In this document: in pieces, positions 41,374 through 50,576 of the stretch | Numbering within the stretch: the first letter of the stretch is position 1 | How the letters are laid out: each line of letters begins with the position of its first letter | Position numbers and translations under genes: made by a program | The notes under the pieces: generated by a model | Told to the model about the DNA's origin: nothing | The model's database searches: none | Seen by the model: only the letters and a program-made list of their open reading frames with translations | Assembly: GCF_040207125.1 (NCBI RefSeq) | Contig: NZ_CP157940.1 | Location: 2,232,001 to 2,296,000, forward strand | Source: Lacrimispora sp. BS-2 | Lineage (GTDB): Bacteria > Bacillota > Clostridia > Lachnospirales > Lachnospiraceae | Direction of reading: 5' to 3' | DNA: 64,000 nt

Positions 41374-41757
41374 TCACTCATTGATATGCTCCATCCCCTG
41401 GGCCAGAATCGATTCAATATGGCCGTCGGCAAGGGAGTAAAATACGGTCTTTCCTTCTCTGCGGAACTTCACCAGACGCATCTGCTTCAATATCCGAAGC
41501 TGATGGGAAATGGCTGACTGCCCCATTTTCAGAAGGTTGGCAATATCACACACGCACATCTCCGACTGACTGAGTACGTAGAGGATTTTTATTCTGGTAG
41601 CATCACCAAACACTTTGAAAAAATCCGCCAGATCAAGAAGCTCCTGATCCTGGGGCATGGCTTTTAACACCTGATTTACCACGTTTTCATGAACGCAGAT
41701 AAAATCGCATTGGTCGATTTCATAATCCTGAATGTTTTTTTTGCTATCCTGCTCCAT
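41374..41757 (-). CDS. cadC: ArsR/SmtB-family metal-sensing repressor (CadC type)
   Basis: The 127-residue winged-helix repressor carries N-terminal Cys17 and Cys21 (IDQCDFICVHE) and the alpha-3 motif with Cys68 and Cys70 (EMCVCDIANLL). This four-cysteine set is the Cd/Pb/Zn site of CadC. The recognition helix is in GQSAISHQLRILKQ. Metal binding should release the operator at 41786-41805. The first gene of the operon, with AAGGAGG upstream. Confidence 0.93.
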   Translation of the reverse strand: MEQDSKKNIQDYEIDQCDFICVHENVVNQVLKAMPQDQELLDLADFFKVFGDATRIKILYVLSQSEMCVCDIANLLKMGQSAISHQLRILKQMRLVKFRREGKTVFYSLADGHIESILAQGMEHINE

Positions 41758-41785
41758 TTGGTACCTCCTTAATCCTAATATTATT

Positions 41786-41837
41786 ATATGAATAACTGTT
41801 CATATGTTTATATTATCACCTTTTCATAATTTGTCAA
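41786..41837 (-). promoter_or_regulatory. Promoter and ArsR-type operator of cadC-HMA-cadA
   Basis: TTGACA (41832-41837) and TAATAT (41810-41815) on the minus strand are 16 bases apart. Just downstream lies a perfect 7-bp inverted repeat ATATGAA-n6-TTCATAT (41786-41805), matching the SmtB/CadC operator pattern TGAACA...TGTTCA-like sites. Confidence 0.85.
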
Positions 41838-41855
41838 GCATTTTTTTCTGCGCAC

Positions 41856-41884
41856 TTGACAGCCTTTATTGGCAATGGTAGACT
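41856..41884 (+). promoter_or_regulatory. Sigma-A promoter of the ABC exporter operon
   Basis: TTGACA (41856-41861), 17-base spacer, TAGACT (41879-41884). It is divergent from the cad promoter and about 255 bases before the first start codon. Confidence 0.65.
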
Positions 41885-41891
41885 AAAGGTC

Positions 41892-42125
41892 CTTTTCCAA
41901 TCTAATTTCACATCTGATATTCAGGAAAAGAGAATATTGATACCACGGTAGAGTCCCCGGAAATGGATATTTTTAATTCCGGAGAGCAGCGTTTCCATTG
42001 GCTGACCCAATGGCGCTCACCGCTTGGCAAGATATTGGGATCCTCTGACTGGTCATGACAGGTTTCTTATTTAACATTAAGAACTGCCCGCTGCCGGAAA
42101 GGACGGATTCACAAATATTACTACC
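41892..42125 (+). ncRNA. Long structured 5' leader of the ABC exporter operon, possible riboregulator
   Basis: Several hairpins are visible: CTTTTCC with GGAAAAG (41892-41934), CCGGAA with TTCCGG (about 41958-41983), and CCATTGG-CTGA-CCCAATGG (about 41996-42014). AGAG-TCC near 41951 can pair with GGA-TC-CTCT near 42040, closing the two inner arms in one junction. I do not recognise a known riboswitch class. A terminator is not obvious. Confidence 0.4.
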
Positions 42126-42138
42126 AGGAGGAACCTAT

Positions 42139-42939
42139 ATGATTCAAGTGGAACACATGAACAAGACCTTTAAGGTCGCAAGAAGAAGTGCCGGCTTTTC
42201 AGAAGCTGTGAAGGCCCTTTTTCACAGAGAGATGGAAATCATCCACGCTCTTTACGATATTTCCTTTACCATAGGAGACGGAGAAATGGTAGGCTATATC
42301 GGACCTAACGGAGCAGGTAAAAGCTCCACCATCAAAATTCTAAGCGGAATACTCACACCGGATAACGGCACCTGCCTGATCAATGGCCGTATCCCCTGGA
42401 AGGAACGCAAGAAGCATGTAAAGGACATTGGCGTTGTGTTCGGCCAGCGCAGCCAGCTTTGGTGGGATGTCCCCATCCTTGATTCCTTTGAACTGCTCCG
42501 CGACATCTACGAAATCCCCACAAACCAATACCAGGAAACCCTTGATGAGCTGACCGGGCTTTTATCCTTAGGCAAGCTTTTGCGCACTCCGGCCAGGCAG
42601 CTGTCATTGGGCCAGCGGATGCGCTGTGAGATCGCAGCCTCCCTTCTCCACAGACCTAAAATCCTGTTTCTGGATGAGCCCACCATTGGTCTGGATGCAG
42701 TATCCAAGCTTGCGGTCCGGGACTTCATCAGAAAGCAGAACCGGGAACACAAGACAACGGTCCTTCTTACAACCCATGATATGCAGGACATTGACGCTCT
42801 GGCAGACAGGGTCCTCTTAATTGGAAGAGGACGGCTGCTTTTGGACGGTACCCTTTCCGATTTAAAATCACACCGTCCCAATGAAGAAGCCACACTGGAT
42901 GAGATCATTGCCGCCCTTTACCGGGATTACCGGATATAG
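42139..42939 (+). CDS. ABC transporter ATP-binding protein (ABC-2 exporter)
   Basis: The 266-residue ATPase has Walker A GPNGAGKSS (about residues 55-63), the Q loop VFGQRSQLWWDVP, signature LSLGQRMR, Walker B ILFLDEPTIGLD and the switch His in LTTHDMQD. It belongs to the family paired with two ABC-2 membrane proteins of the DUF990 kind. The start at 42139 has AGGAGGAAC upstream; an open frame 28 codons upstream belongs to the leader. The substrate is unknown. Confidence 0.92.
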   Translation: MIQVEHMNKTFKVARRSAGFSEAVKALFHREMEIIHALYDISFTIGDGEMVGYIGPNGAGKSSTIKILSGILTPDNGTCLINGRIPWKERKKHVKDIGVVFGQRSQLWWDVPILDSFELLRDIYEIPTNQYQETLDELTGLLSLGKLLRTPARQLSLGQRMRCEIAASLLHRPKILFLDEPTIGLDAVSKLAVRDFIRKQNREHKTTVLLTTHDMQDIDALADRVLLIGRGRLLLDGTLSDLKSHRPNEEATLDEIIAALYRDYRI

Positions 42940-42951
42940 GAGGAAGAAACC

Positions 42952-43755
42952 ATGAAAAAATACTTATCTTTTTTCCGCATCCGTTTTATCCACGGGCTTC
43001 AATACCGGGCTGCCGCTCTTTCCGGCATGGTTACCCAGTTCGTATGGGGAATTATGGAGATTCTCTTATTCCGGGCCTTTTATGAGGCTGCACCGGAAAG
43101 CTTTCCCATGGAATTCCAGGCACTTTCCACCTACATATGGCTCCAACAGGCATTTCTGGCCCTTTACATGACCTGGTTCTGGGAACCTGAGCTGTTTCAT
43201 TCCATTACCACCGGAAATGTGGCCTACGAACTATGCCGCCCTGTCCGCCTTTACCATATGTGGTTTACCAGGAGCCTGGCTGTCCGCCTTTCCAAGGCAG
43301 TCCTGCGGTGCATGCCCATCCTTTTGTTTGCCTGGCTGCTGCCGGCTCCTCATGGCCTCACACTTCCCGGAACCATCCATACATGGTTTTTCACCCTTTT
43401 GTCCATGACCCTGGGACTTCTTTTTGTAGTTGCCTTTGGCATGGTGGTATACATGTCCGTTTTTTACACCATTTCCTCCCAGGGAATCAAACTGATCGTC
43501 ACCTCCCTTTCCGAGTTTTTAAGCGGTGCGGTCATCCCTCTTCCTTTCCTGCCGGACGGGATCAGGGAATTTGTGAACTTTTTGCCTTTTGCATCGGCCC
43601 AGAATGTTCCTTTCCGGATATTCGGCGGAGACTTGAAAGGATATAATATGTATGCAAGCCTTTTGGGACAGGTATTCTGGCTGGCAGTGTTCCTTGTTAT
43701 GGGTCAGATCATGGAACGGGGTGCCTTAAAGCGCCTTGTGATCCAGGGCGGTTGA
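42952..43755 (+). CDS. ABC-2 type permease (first subunit)
   Basis: The 267-residue membrane protein has six predicted hydrophobic segments (start MKKYLSFFRIRFIHGLQYRAA). It pairs with the next gene in a DUF990/ABC2_membrane_6 type exporter. It starts 12 bases after the ATPase stop with AGGAGGAAG upstream. Such exporters are linked to drug, lipid or wall-component export; no substrate signal is present. Confidence 0.88.
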   Translation: MKKYLSFFRIRFIHGLQYRAAALSGMVTQFVWGIMEILLFRAFYEAAPESFPMEFQALSTYIWLQQAFLALYMTWFWEPELFHSITTGNVAYELCRPVRLYHMWFTRSLAVRLSKAVLRCMPILLFAWLLPAPHGLTLPGTIHTWFFTLLSMTLGLLFVVAFGMVVYMSVFYTISSQGIKLIVTSLSEFLSGAVIPLPFLPDGIREFVNFLPFASAQNVPFRIFGGDLKGYNMYASLLGQVFWLAVFLVMGQIMERGALKRLVIQGG

Positions 43756-43768
43756 AAGGAGGGATACC

Positions 43769-44554
43769 ATGAATTCAATCCGGTTATATGAAAAATATCT
43801 TCTCATACACTTAAAAAGCATGATGCAGCATAAGGCTTCTTTCCTTTTAACCACCATAGGGCAGTTTTTAATATCCTTTAATATATTTCTTGGAGTGCGC
43901 TTTATGATGGACCGTTTTAAAGAAGTAAAGGGCTTTTCCTACGGAGAGGTTCTGCTCTGTTTTTCCATTACGCTTATGGCCTATACGATTGCCGAGACCA
44001 TCTTCCGAAGCCTGGACACCTTTGAAACCATCATCGGAAACGGAGAATTTGACCGTATCCTTCTCCGGCCGAGAGGCAGCCTGTTCCTGGTCCTATGCAG
44101 CAAAATAGAGCTGACCAGAATCGGCCGGCTTTTGCAGGCTGCCGTTATGCTTGCCTACGGCCTGAATTTCAGCTCCATCACCTGGAACCCTGTCAGGATT
44201 GTGACCGTTGTCCTCATGATCACAGGAGGGGTGGCGGTGTTCGCAGCCATTTATCTGATTTTTGCCTCCATATGCTTTTTTACCCTGGAGGGACTGGAAT
44301 TTATGAATGTATTCACTGACGGAGCCAGAGAATATGGGAAATATCCCATCGGCATCTATGGGAAAACTCTTCTGACCATCTGTACTTACCTGGTTCCCTT
44401 TGCCCTGTTTCAGTATTACCCTTTTTTGTATCTTACGGGAAAGACTCCTGATCCCCGGTACAGCCTTCTTCCTCTGGCCGCCTGTCTCTTTTTGGTTCCT
44501 GCCGGACTTTTGTGGAATTTCGGACTGTCCCATTACCAGTCAACCGGTTCTTAA
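43769..44554 (+). CDS. ABC-2 type permease (second subunit)
   Basis: The 261-residue membrane protein has about six hydrophobic segments with the family elements RLYEKYLLIHLKSMMQHK-like start and FDRILLRPRGSLFLVL. It lies 13 bases after its partner and ends just before a strong terminator, so the operon holds three genes. Confidence 0.88.
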   Translation: MNSIRLYEKYLLIHLKSMMQHKASFLLTTIGQFLISFNIFLGVRFMMDRFKEVKGFSYGEVLLCFSITLMAYTIAETIFRSLDTFETIIGNGEFDRILLRPRGSLFLVLCSKIELTRIGRLLQAAVMLAYGLNFSSITWNPVRIVTVVLMITGGVAVFAAIYLIFASICFFTLEGLEFMNVFTDGAREYGKYPIGIYGKTLLTICTYLVPFALFQYYPFLYLTGKTPDPRYSLLPLAACLFLVPAGLLWNFGLSHYQSTGS

Positions 44555-44564
44555 TCCAAAATGA

Positions 44565-44620
44565 AAAGACCGCAGAGCAGGCGGAATCTTCTGATTCCGT
44601 TTGCTTCGCGGTCTTTCTTT
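44565..44620. terminator. Bidirectional terminator between the ABC exporter and the MATE gene
   Basis: AAAGACCGC pairs with GCGGTCTTT, continued by GGCGGAATC/GATTCCGTT inside, with T-rich flanks on both sides of two convergent genes. Confidence 0.9.
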
Positions 44621-44690
44621 ATGGTTTAGTATCCGTCTTTTCCATGATGGCTGCAGCACGCTTCCAGGATCCATTGGTTCCTGCCATGTG

Positions 44691-46055
44691 TCAACAGTTT
44701 TCCGTCTCTTTTTTTCTAATGACCCGTTCAAATACCAGTAAAGTCACGGCCAGCGACACGGCTACGCTGATAAAATCCGAGACAGGTTCTATATAAAATA
44801 TTTTTTCTATTCCAAACCAGACCGGAATAAGGGCAGCACCGCCTAAAAATATCACCTTACGGAACATGGAAAGGGAAATAGCGACTTTTGCGGCTCCCAT
44901 TCCCACAAATCCGTCTACGACCGCATACTGCAGGGCCAGAGGTATGATGCCCATGGTATAAATCTTAATCGCCCATACCGTTAAGTTCACGTAAGCCTCA
45001 TTCTTAGTAAAGATGAGTACAAAATACTCAGGAACCGTATGAGCCAGGATAAACATTATGGTGGTAAATCCAAGGGCCAGACCTGAAATGTGAAGGCTTG
45101 CCTTTTTAATCCGGTCGGGCCTTCCCGCTCCATAATTATACCCTAATATGGTCTGGGTCCCGCCGGTGATCCCTCCAAGAGGCATGGTAACCATCAGCAT
45201 AAAGCTCTGTACAATGGTCATGCAGGTGAGAAGCATGTCTCCCTGGCCCTCTCCGCCGTAATGCTGGATCATCATGTTTAAGAATATGATTAAAATATTA
45301 TCAAATGCAATGATGAGAAAAGGACTTAAGCCCAGCAGCAGAACCCGTTTCATGATCTGCCAGTCATAACCGCCAAAGGTGATCCGGATAGGGGGCTTAT
45401 TTCCAAACAGGAACCGGAGCACATAGATGCAGGAAGCCATCTGAGAAAGAACCGTGGCGATTGCAGCTCCCCGTACCTCCAGGCCAAACACAAACATAAA
45501 CACCGGGTCCAGAATGATATTGCATACGGCCCCTAAAAGAACCGACTTCATACCAGTCTTTGCAAAGCCCTGACAGATGATGAACTGGTTCATCCCTGTT
45601 GACAAAAGAGCAAAAATAGTGCCCAGCAGGCATATGCTAAGGTAATCATTGGCATAAGAAAAAGTCGCTTCGCTGGCTCCAAACCACATCAAAAGCCTTT
45701 CCTTTGCCATAAAGGCAGAAACGGTGATCACCACCGACAGAACCGTTAAAAGCAAAAAACAGTTTGCCAGGATCTGACTGGCCGCCCGCTGGTTTTTCTC
45801 CCCCATGCGGATGCTCATTAAAGGAGAGCCTCCTACGCCTACTAAAAAAGCAACAGAGGAGATCATGGTCACAATGGGGCCGCAGATTCCTACCCCTGCC
45901 AATGAAATCTCACCTGTTCCGGCGATATTCCCTATGTACATTCGGTCTACAATGCTGTAAAAAACACTTACAAACTGGGCCAGCATGGAGGGAATTGCCA
46001 GCCTCCACACCAGTCCTCTTATTTCATCTGTATCTAAATTATTTTCTGTCTTCAC
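44691..46055 (-). CDS. MATE family efflux transporter
   Basis: The 454-residue membrane protein has 12 predicted helices in two homologous halves (start RGLVWRLAIPSMLAQFVSVFYSIVDRMYIG). MATE proteins export cationic drugs or metabolites with H+ or Na+ coupling. A GTG start follows GGAG. It is not linked to the preceding transporter; the two are convergent. Confidence 0.92.
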   Translation of the reverse strand: MKTENNLDTDEIRGLVWRLAIPSMLAQFVSVFYSIVDRMYIGNIAGTGEISLAGVGICGPIVTMISSVAFLVGVGGSPLMSIRMGEKNQRAASQILANCFLLLTVLSVVITVSAFMAKERLLMWFGASEATFSYANDYLSICLLGTIFALLSTGMNQFIICQGFAKTGMKSVLLGAVCNIILDPVFMFVFGLEVRGAAIATVLSQMASCIYVLRFLFGNKPPIRITFGGYDWQIMKRVLLLGLSPFLIIAFDNILIIFLNMMIQHYGGEGQGDMLLTCMTIVQSFMLMVTMPLGGITGGTQTILGYNYGAGRPDRIKKASLHISGLALGFTTIMFILAHTVPEYFVLIFTKNEAYVNLTVWAIKIYTMGIIPLALQYAVVDGFVGMGAAKVAISLSMFRKVIFLGGAALIPVWFGIEKIFYIEPVSDFISVAVSLAVTLLVFERVIRKKETENC

Positions 46056-46076
46056 GTCAAAACTCCATTAATCAGG

Positions 46077-47027
46077 TCATTGTACCATGGCTCCGTCAGA
46101 GCCAAAGGTATAGGTAATTCCGTCTATATCCATGGTGGTATCATGAATCATGATGCCATTGGAATCAAGATAATACCAGATGCCTCCCACCTGGATCCAA
46201 CCGGTCTGTTTTACATAATTTTTGGTATAATACCGGTTTCCGTCAATACTTTTCCAGCCTTCCGAAGGAATCAGGGCGTTGTAATCCGCAAAGGAGAACT
46301 CAATGGTCACATCTCCATCGATCCCTTCCACTCTTCCCTGGTCCGTGCACTGCCAGATGGTACGGTTCTTGTAGTTGTTTACAGTGCCATATCTGGCGTA
46401 CCAGACATCATAGGGTATCTGTTTCATATCAATGTAATTGGTCAGCCATTTGTTGTTGGCATAAACCACCGGCCGGTATCCTGCATCCGAAATGGTCTTG
46501 CAGAATGCATTGATATTGTCCGTAATCTGCTGCTTTGATAAACGATTATCAAGAAGGTGCTGGGATTCCACATCATATGCAATGGGATAGGAAATCTGGT
46601 AATCCTTTACCATCCGAAGGACATATCTGGCTTCCTCTATTGCAGTGTGGGTATCAAGAGCCTGGGTGTAGAAAAATACACCGGTCTTAAGCCCGCCTTC
46701 CGCTGCGCCTTTCATATTTATGGAATAATAGGGATCCACGTCATTGAGATAACCGATCCGCACCATGGCAAAGGAAATTCCATCCTGTGCCACCTTCTTC
46801 CAATCGATCCCGCCGTTTGACTCATTCTGGCGGTTCTGATACTTTGATACGGTAATTCCCTTTTCCAGGGCGCCTTCAATCGGGATACCGGAGGCATCCA
46901 CATATTGTCCGTTCTCCAGCTTCCATGCCTCCGAAGAAAATCCGTCCTTGGGTACTGCCGTTGCTTTTAAAGTCATAAGGCCGGCTGCAAGGCATAAGGC
47001 TATTCTCAGCTTTGTATTCTTTTTCAT
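46077..47027 (-). CDS. Secreted GH25 lysozyme with cell-wall-binding repeats
   Basis: The 316-residue protein has a signal peptide (about residues 1-25), a GH25 muramidase domain (about 48-250; GITVSKYQN, DWKKVAQDGISFAMVRIGY, AYDVESQ, VYANNKWL) and C-terminal cell-wall-binding repeats (about 255-316; GWKSIDGNRYYT, GWIQVGGIWYYLDSNG). It hydrolyses the glycan backbone of peptidoglycan. The acidic catalytic residues lie in the AYDVE motif. The start at 47027 has GAGG upstream; a frame seven codons longer starts inside a repeat and was rejected. Confidence 0.9.
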   Translation of the reverse strand: MKKNTKLRIALCLAAGLMTLKATAVPKDGFSSEAWKLENGQYVDASGIPIEGALEKGITVSKYQNRQNESNGGIDWKKVAQDGISFAMVRIGYLNDVDPYYSINMKGAAEGGLKTGVFFYTQALDTHTAIEEARYVLRMVKDYQISYPIAYDVESQHLLDNRLSKQQITDNINAFCKTISDAGYRPVVYANNKWLTNYIDMKQIPYDVWYARYGTVNNYKNRTIWQCTDQGRVEGIDGDVTIEFSFADYNALIPSEGWKSIDGNRYYTKNYVKQTGWIQVGGIWYYLDSNGIMIHDTTMDIDGITYTFGSDGAMVQ

Positions 47028-47041
47028 CGTTTCCTCTTTCC

Positions 47042-47086
47042 TGCTCATGCTTTCCAGGGATACAGGGATACCCCCATGATGTTTCC
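47042..47086 (-). repeat. Repeat family A, diverged single unit upstream of the GH25 gene
   Basis: Shares TGCTCATGCTTTCC and AGGGATACCC, then GTTTCC with the other copies, but ACCCGTAGGGT has become ACCCCCATGATGT. The unit again directly precedes the ribosome binding site. Confidence 0.6.
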
Positions 47087-47103
47087 TACATCAATGATAA
47101 AAT

Positions 47104-48231
47104 TTAATCCGGTCCCCTGCGGAACGCATTAATATCATGGATCAGTGTTTTCACGCTGCCAATAAAAGAATTAAAGGCCCCGAACTCATACAGATTTAAA
47201 AACAGCATGCCAATAGGTACTGCCAGAATCATCCCGGCAATCCCGCTTATCTTAAATCCCAGATATAAAAACAACAGCGTCATAAGAGGGTCAAGCCCCA
47301 TGGTATCGCCTACGATCTTAGGCTGAATGACCTGCCTTAAGACCAGGGTCAAAACATAAATAACCAGCAGGCCCATACCAAAGGCATACTCACCTGCAAC
47401 AAGTTGGATCAATGCCCATGGAATCAGAACGGTACCGGTTCCTAAAATCGGCAGAAAATCAAGGATGGCGATAATAACTGCAAGAAGCAGAGCATAATTC
47501 ACTCCCAGTACCAGAAATCCTGCCGCTAATACGGAGGCAATGACAAACATGATCTTAAACTGGGCAAGAAAATAACCGCCCACAAGTCGCCTGGCATCTT
47601 TCTTCAGATACTGATAATATTTGGCCCCTCCAGCCGGTATATACCGGCGAAGCACTTCCATAATCCGATCCCGATCCACAATGAACAGATAGGAGGAAAA
47701 AATCGTCACAATGGTATAAACCAGTGCTGCCGGAATGCTCTTTACCACATTTCCCGCCACCGTCACCGTGGGAGAGGCGATTTTCTGAACCATCACATTT
47801 AAATATTCGCCCATATGGGTAAAAAACTGGTTCACAGAGTCCTGAATATTCTGGGGCAGGAACTGCAAAAGCCCCTCCACTTCCAAAAGCAGCTTCTGAA
47901 TCTCGATCCAGGCAGATTCATAATACTTGGGAATATCTCTTGCAAATCCGGCCGTTTCGGAAATAAGCTTGGAGACCAGGAAATAAAGCACCGTTATAAT
48001 AAGCGCAAGCACCGCAACCACGATCAGCACGGAGCTGTGCTTCCTTACGATCTTTAAACGTTTCTCTAAGAAACGCACCAACGGATTGGCAATTACCGCA
48101 ATGACCCAGCCAATGACAAAGGGAAGGAAGAAATTTAAAAGCTTCGGTCCCCACACGCAAATTAAGTATATAAATAAAATCGGTATCACAATATTAAGAA
48201 TCAGTCTGCAATATTTTCTAATTTGTTCCAT
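47104..48231 (-). CDS. AI-2E family transporter
   Basis: The 375-residue membrane protein has about eight hydrophobic segments and the family pattern of a long amphipathic region in the middle, plus LDFLPILGTGTVLIPWA (about residues 260-276) and MGLDPLMTLLFLYLG. Members (TqsA/YdiK/YtvI) export small molecules or act as Na+/H+ antiporters; function here is undetermined. YtvI is sporulation-associated in Bacillus. Confidence 0.87.
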   Translation of the reverse strand: MEQIRKYCRLILNIVIPILFIYLICVWGPKLLNFFLPFVIGWVIAVIANPLVRFLEKRLKIVRKHSSVLIVVAVLALIITVLYFLVSKLISETAGFARDIPKYYESAWIEIQKLLLEVEGLLQFLPQNIQDSVNQFFTHMGEYLNVMVQKIASPTVTVAGNVVKSIPAALVYTIVTIFSSYLFIVDRDRIMEVLRRYIPAGGAKYYQYLKKDARRLVGGYFLAQFKIMFVIASVLAAGFLVLGVNYALLLAVIIAILDFLPILGTGTVLIPWALIQLVAGEYAFGMGLLVIYVLTLVLRQVIQPKIVGDTMGLDPLMTLLFLYLGFKISGIAGMILAVPIGMLFLNLYEFGAFNSFIGSVKTLIHDINAFRRGPD

Positions 48232-48289
48232 ATTTAATCACCCGCTTATATGATACTCCCCAAAAGCCTTCCTGACAAATGAATAAATT

Positions 48290-49342
48290 CTAAAGATATT
48301 CTTTCAAAAAACTGTACAGCGCCTCCATCTCTTCATCCGTTCCTACGGAAATACGCAGGTGATTGTCAAGCCGTGGCTGCTTAAAATACCGGACAAAAAT
48401 ATTATTTTCCCGGAGAGCCTTGTATATCTCCTCTGCCCTGCGTTCTCTATGAGTGGCAAATATAAAGTTTGCCATGGAATCCGGGAAAGAAAAACCCAGT
48501 TCCCCAAGTCTTTTCTTGGCCTGCTCTCTCGTGTTTATGATCTTTTCCAGGGTTTCCTTAAAATACGCTTCATCTTCAAGGGCTTTTGCACCCAGAACCA
48601 GGGAAGGAATATTCATGGTATAGGAATTATAGGAATACTTCACATCGTTTAATGCGCAGATCAGGTCCGGATGCCCGTAAGCACAGCCGATTCTCATTCC
48701 TGCCATGGAACGGGATTTACTGAAGGTCTGCACCACAAGAAGATTTTCATATTTTTCAGTCAGTCTTAATGCGCTTTCTCCGCCGAAATCAATATAGGCT
48801 TCATCTACAATTATCACTGATTCCTGGTTATGGGCTATGATATCCTCCACTTCAGAAAGAGGCATAAAAAGACCGGTAGGCGCATTGGGGTTTGGAAATA
48901 TGATTCCCCCATTTTCCCTGTAATAATCTTCCTTCCGGATACAAAATTCCTCGTCAAGGTCAGGTGTTTCATATGGAATCCGGAATAAATCCGCCCAGAC
49001 CTTATAAAAGGAATAGCTCACATCAGGAAACAGGATAGGCTTTTTGGAATTAAAAAAGGTCATAAAAGCGACTGCGAGTACATCATCAGAACCTACTCCT
49101 ACGAAAATCCGGTCCTCTTCCACCTCGTAAGCTTTTGAAAGGGCTTTAATAAGAACTGTGGCTGCCGGATCCGGATATTTGCGAAACCAGGCGCAGTCCA
49201 TCCCGGCCAAAGCCTGGCTGACGTCTTTCGACGGCGGATATGGATTTTCGTTGGTATTTAGCTTAATTAACTTTTCTCCCTTTGGCTGCTCTCCCGGCAC
49301 ATAGGGAGCAACCCTGCGGATGTTTGCTTCCCATGGTCTCAT
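48290..49342 (-). CDS. hisC: Histidinol-phosphate aminotransferase
   Basis: The 350-residue PLP enzyme has the HisC start RRVAPYVPGEQP, LNTNENPYPPS, the VIVDEAYIDFGG loop and Schiff-base lysine in TFSKSRSMAGMRIG (about residues 216-229). It transaminates histidinol phosphate in histidine synthesis; some homologues act on aromatic amino acids. Its ATG shares a base with the stop of the upstream aminotransferase gene, so the two are coupled. No other his genes are here. Confidence 0.9.
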   Translation of the reverse strand: MRPWEANIRRVAPYVPGEQPKGEKLIKLNTNENPYPPSKDVSQALAGMDCAWFRKYPDPAATVLIKALSKAYEVEEDRIFVGVGSDDVLAVAFMTFFNSKKPILFPDVSYSFYKVWADLFRIPYETPDLDEEFCIRKEDYYRENGGIIFPNPNAPTGLFMPLSEVEDIIAHNQESVIIVDEAYIDFGGESALRLTEKYENLLVVQTFSKSRSMAGMRIGCAYGHPDLICALNDVKYSYNSYTMNIPSLVLGAKALEDEAYFKETLEKIINTREQAKKRLGELGFSFPDSMANFIFATHRERRAEEIYKALRENNIFVRYFKQPRLDNHLRISVGTDEEMEALYSFLKEYL

Positions 49343-50547
49343 TATGCTTCCTCCCCTTTTTCCATCAGGCCATATGCTTCTGCGATTTTCTTAAACGCCG
49401 GCAGAGAACGTTCGATCTGCTCGTAGGACACACAATAAGCGATCCTTACATAGCCCGGACACGCAAAGGAAGTTCCAGGCACCAAAAGCACCCTGTGCTC
49501 TTTGCAGAACTGACAAAATTCTTTATCATCCACCGGTGTCTTTACAAATAAGTAAAAGGCTCCCTCCGGCTTGATGCAGTCAAATCCATATTCTTTTAAG
49601 CTGTTATAGAGAAGCTCCCGATTCCTGTTATAGGCTTCCAGATTCACCTGTTCATCCACGCAGCGGACGATTACCCGCTGCATAAGGGAAGGCGCGTTAA
49701 CACAGCCCAGCACACGGTTAGCAACGGCTGCAGCAGCTATGACCTTTGGAGAATCCTCCACTTCGTCGGGAATTACCAGATATCCGATCCGTTCCCCAGG
49801 CAGGGACAAAGACTTACTGTAAGAATAGCAGACTATTGTATTATGAAAAAACGGTGTCACATAGGGAACCTCCACCCCATCATAGGCCAGCTCCCGGTAA
49901 GGCTCATCAGAAATCAACACGATCTGGGTGCCAAACTCTGTTTCCTTCTTCTTAAGGATGCCTGCGATCTGGCTGAGAGTCTCTGCAGAATAAACTACGC
50001 CTGTAGGATTATTGGGAGTGTTGATGATCACTGCCTTTGTCCTGGGGGTGATCCGCATCTCAAACTCCTTTAAATCAGGCTGAAAGCTGGACTTATCCGG
50101 AGATATCACTACAAGTACGCCGTCATAATTGCGGACATAGGAACCATATTCCATAAAATACGGTGCAAACACCACCACCTCATCGCCAGGATCCAATATG
50201 GTTTTTAATATCACGTTCATGCCGCTGGCCGCCCCAACGGTCATAAGAATATTTTCCAGACGAAAATGAGTCCCAAACCGCCTGTTTAAGGACTGGGCAA
50301 CTGCAGCTCTTGTCTCCTCGAATCCTGCATTGCTCATATATCCATGGATTAAAGTGGTTTCCTCTTCCCTGATAATGTCAAGAATGGCCTGGTTTACCGC
50401 CGGCGGAGCCGGCACATTGGGATTTCCAAGGCTGAAATCATAGACATTCTCTCTGCCATACACGGCAGCCATCTTCTTTCCTTCTTCAAACATGGCACGG
50501 ATGGCGGAATTGTTTTCTACAAGGGGTCTCATCTTGTCTGCTATCAT
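49342..50547 (-). CDS. Class I/II PLP-dependent aminotransferase (aspartate aminotransferase family)
   Basis: The 401-residue enzyme has fold-type I features: GNPNVPAPPAV, MTVGAASGMNVILKT, NTPNNPTGVVY, and the PLP lysine in YSYSKSLSLPGERIGYL (about residues 234-250). It most resembles aspartate/tyrosine aminotransferases; specificity is not fixed by sequence. It is preceded by a promoter and an unusual leader with duplicate sequences and hairpins. AAAGGAAT precedes the ATG. Confidence 0.9.
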   Translation of the reverse strand: MIADKMRPLVENNSAIRAMFEEGKKMAAVYGRENVYDFSLGNPNVPAPPAVNQAILDIIREEETTLIHGYMSNAGFEETRAAVAQSLNRRFGTHFRLENILMTVGAASGMNVILKTILDPGDEVVVFAPYFMEYGSYVRNYDGVLVVISPDKSSFQPDLKEFEMRITPRTKAVIINTPNNPTGVVYSAETLSQIAGILKKKETEFGTQIVLISDEPYRELAYDGVEVPYVTPFFHNTIVCYSYSKSLSLPGERIGYLVIPDEVEDSPKVIAAAAVANRVLGCVNAPSLMQRVIVRCVDEQVNLEAYNRNRELLYNSLKEYGFDCIKPEGAFYLFVKTPVDDKEFCQFCKEHRVLLVPGTSFACPGYVRIAYCVSYEQIERSLPAFKKIAEAYGLMEKGEEA

Positions 50548-50576
50548 AATCCTATTCCTTTCCCTGAAGTGATTTT

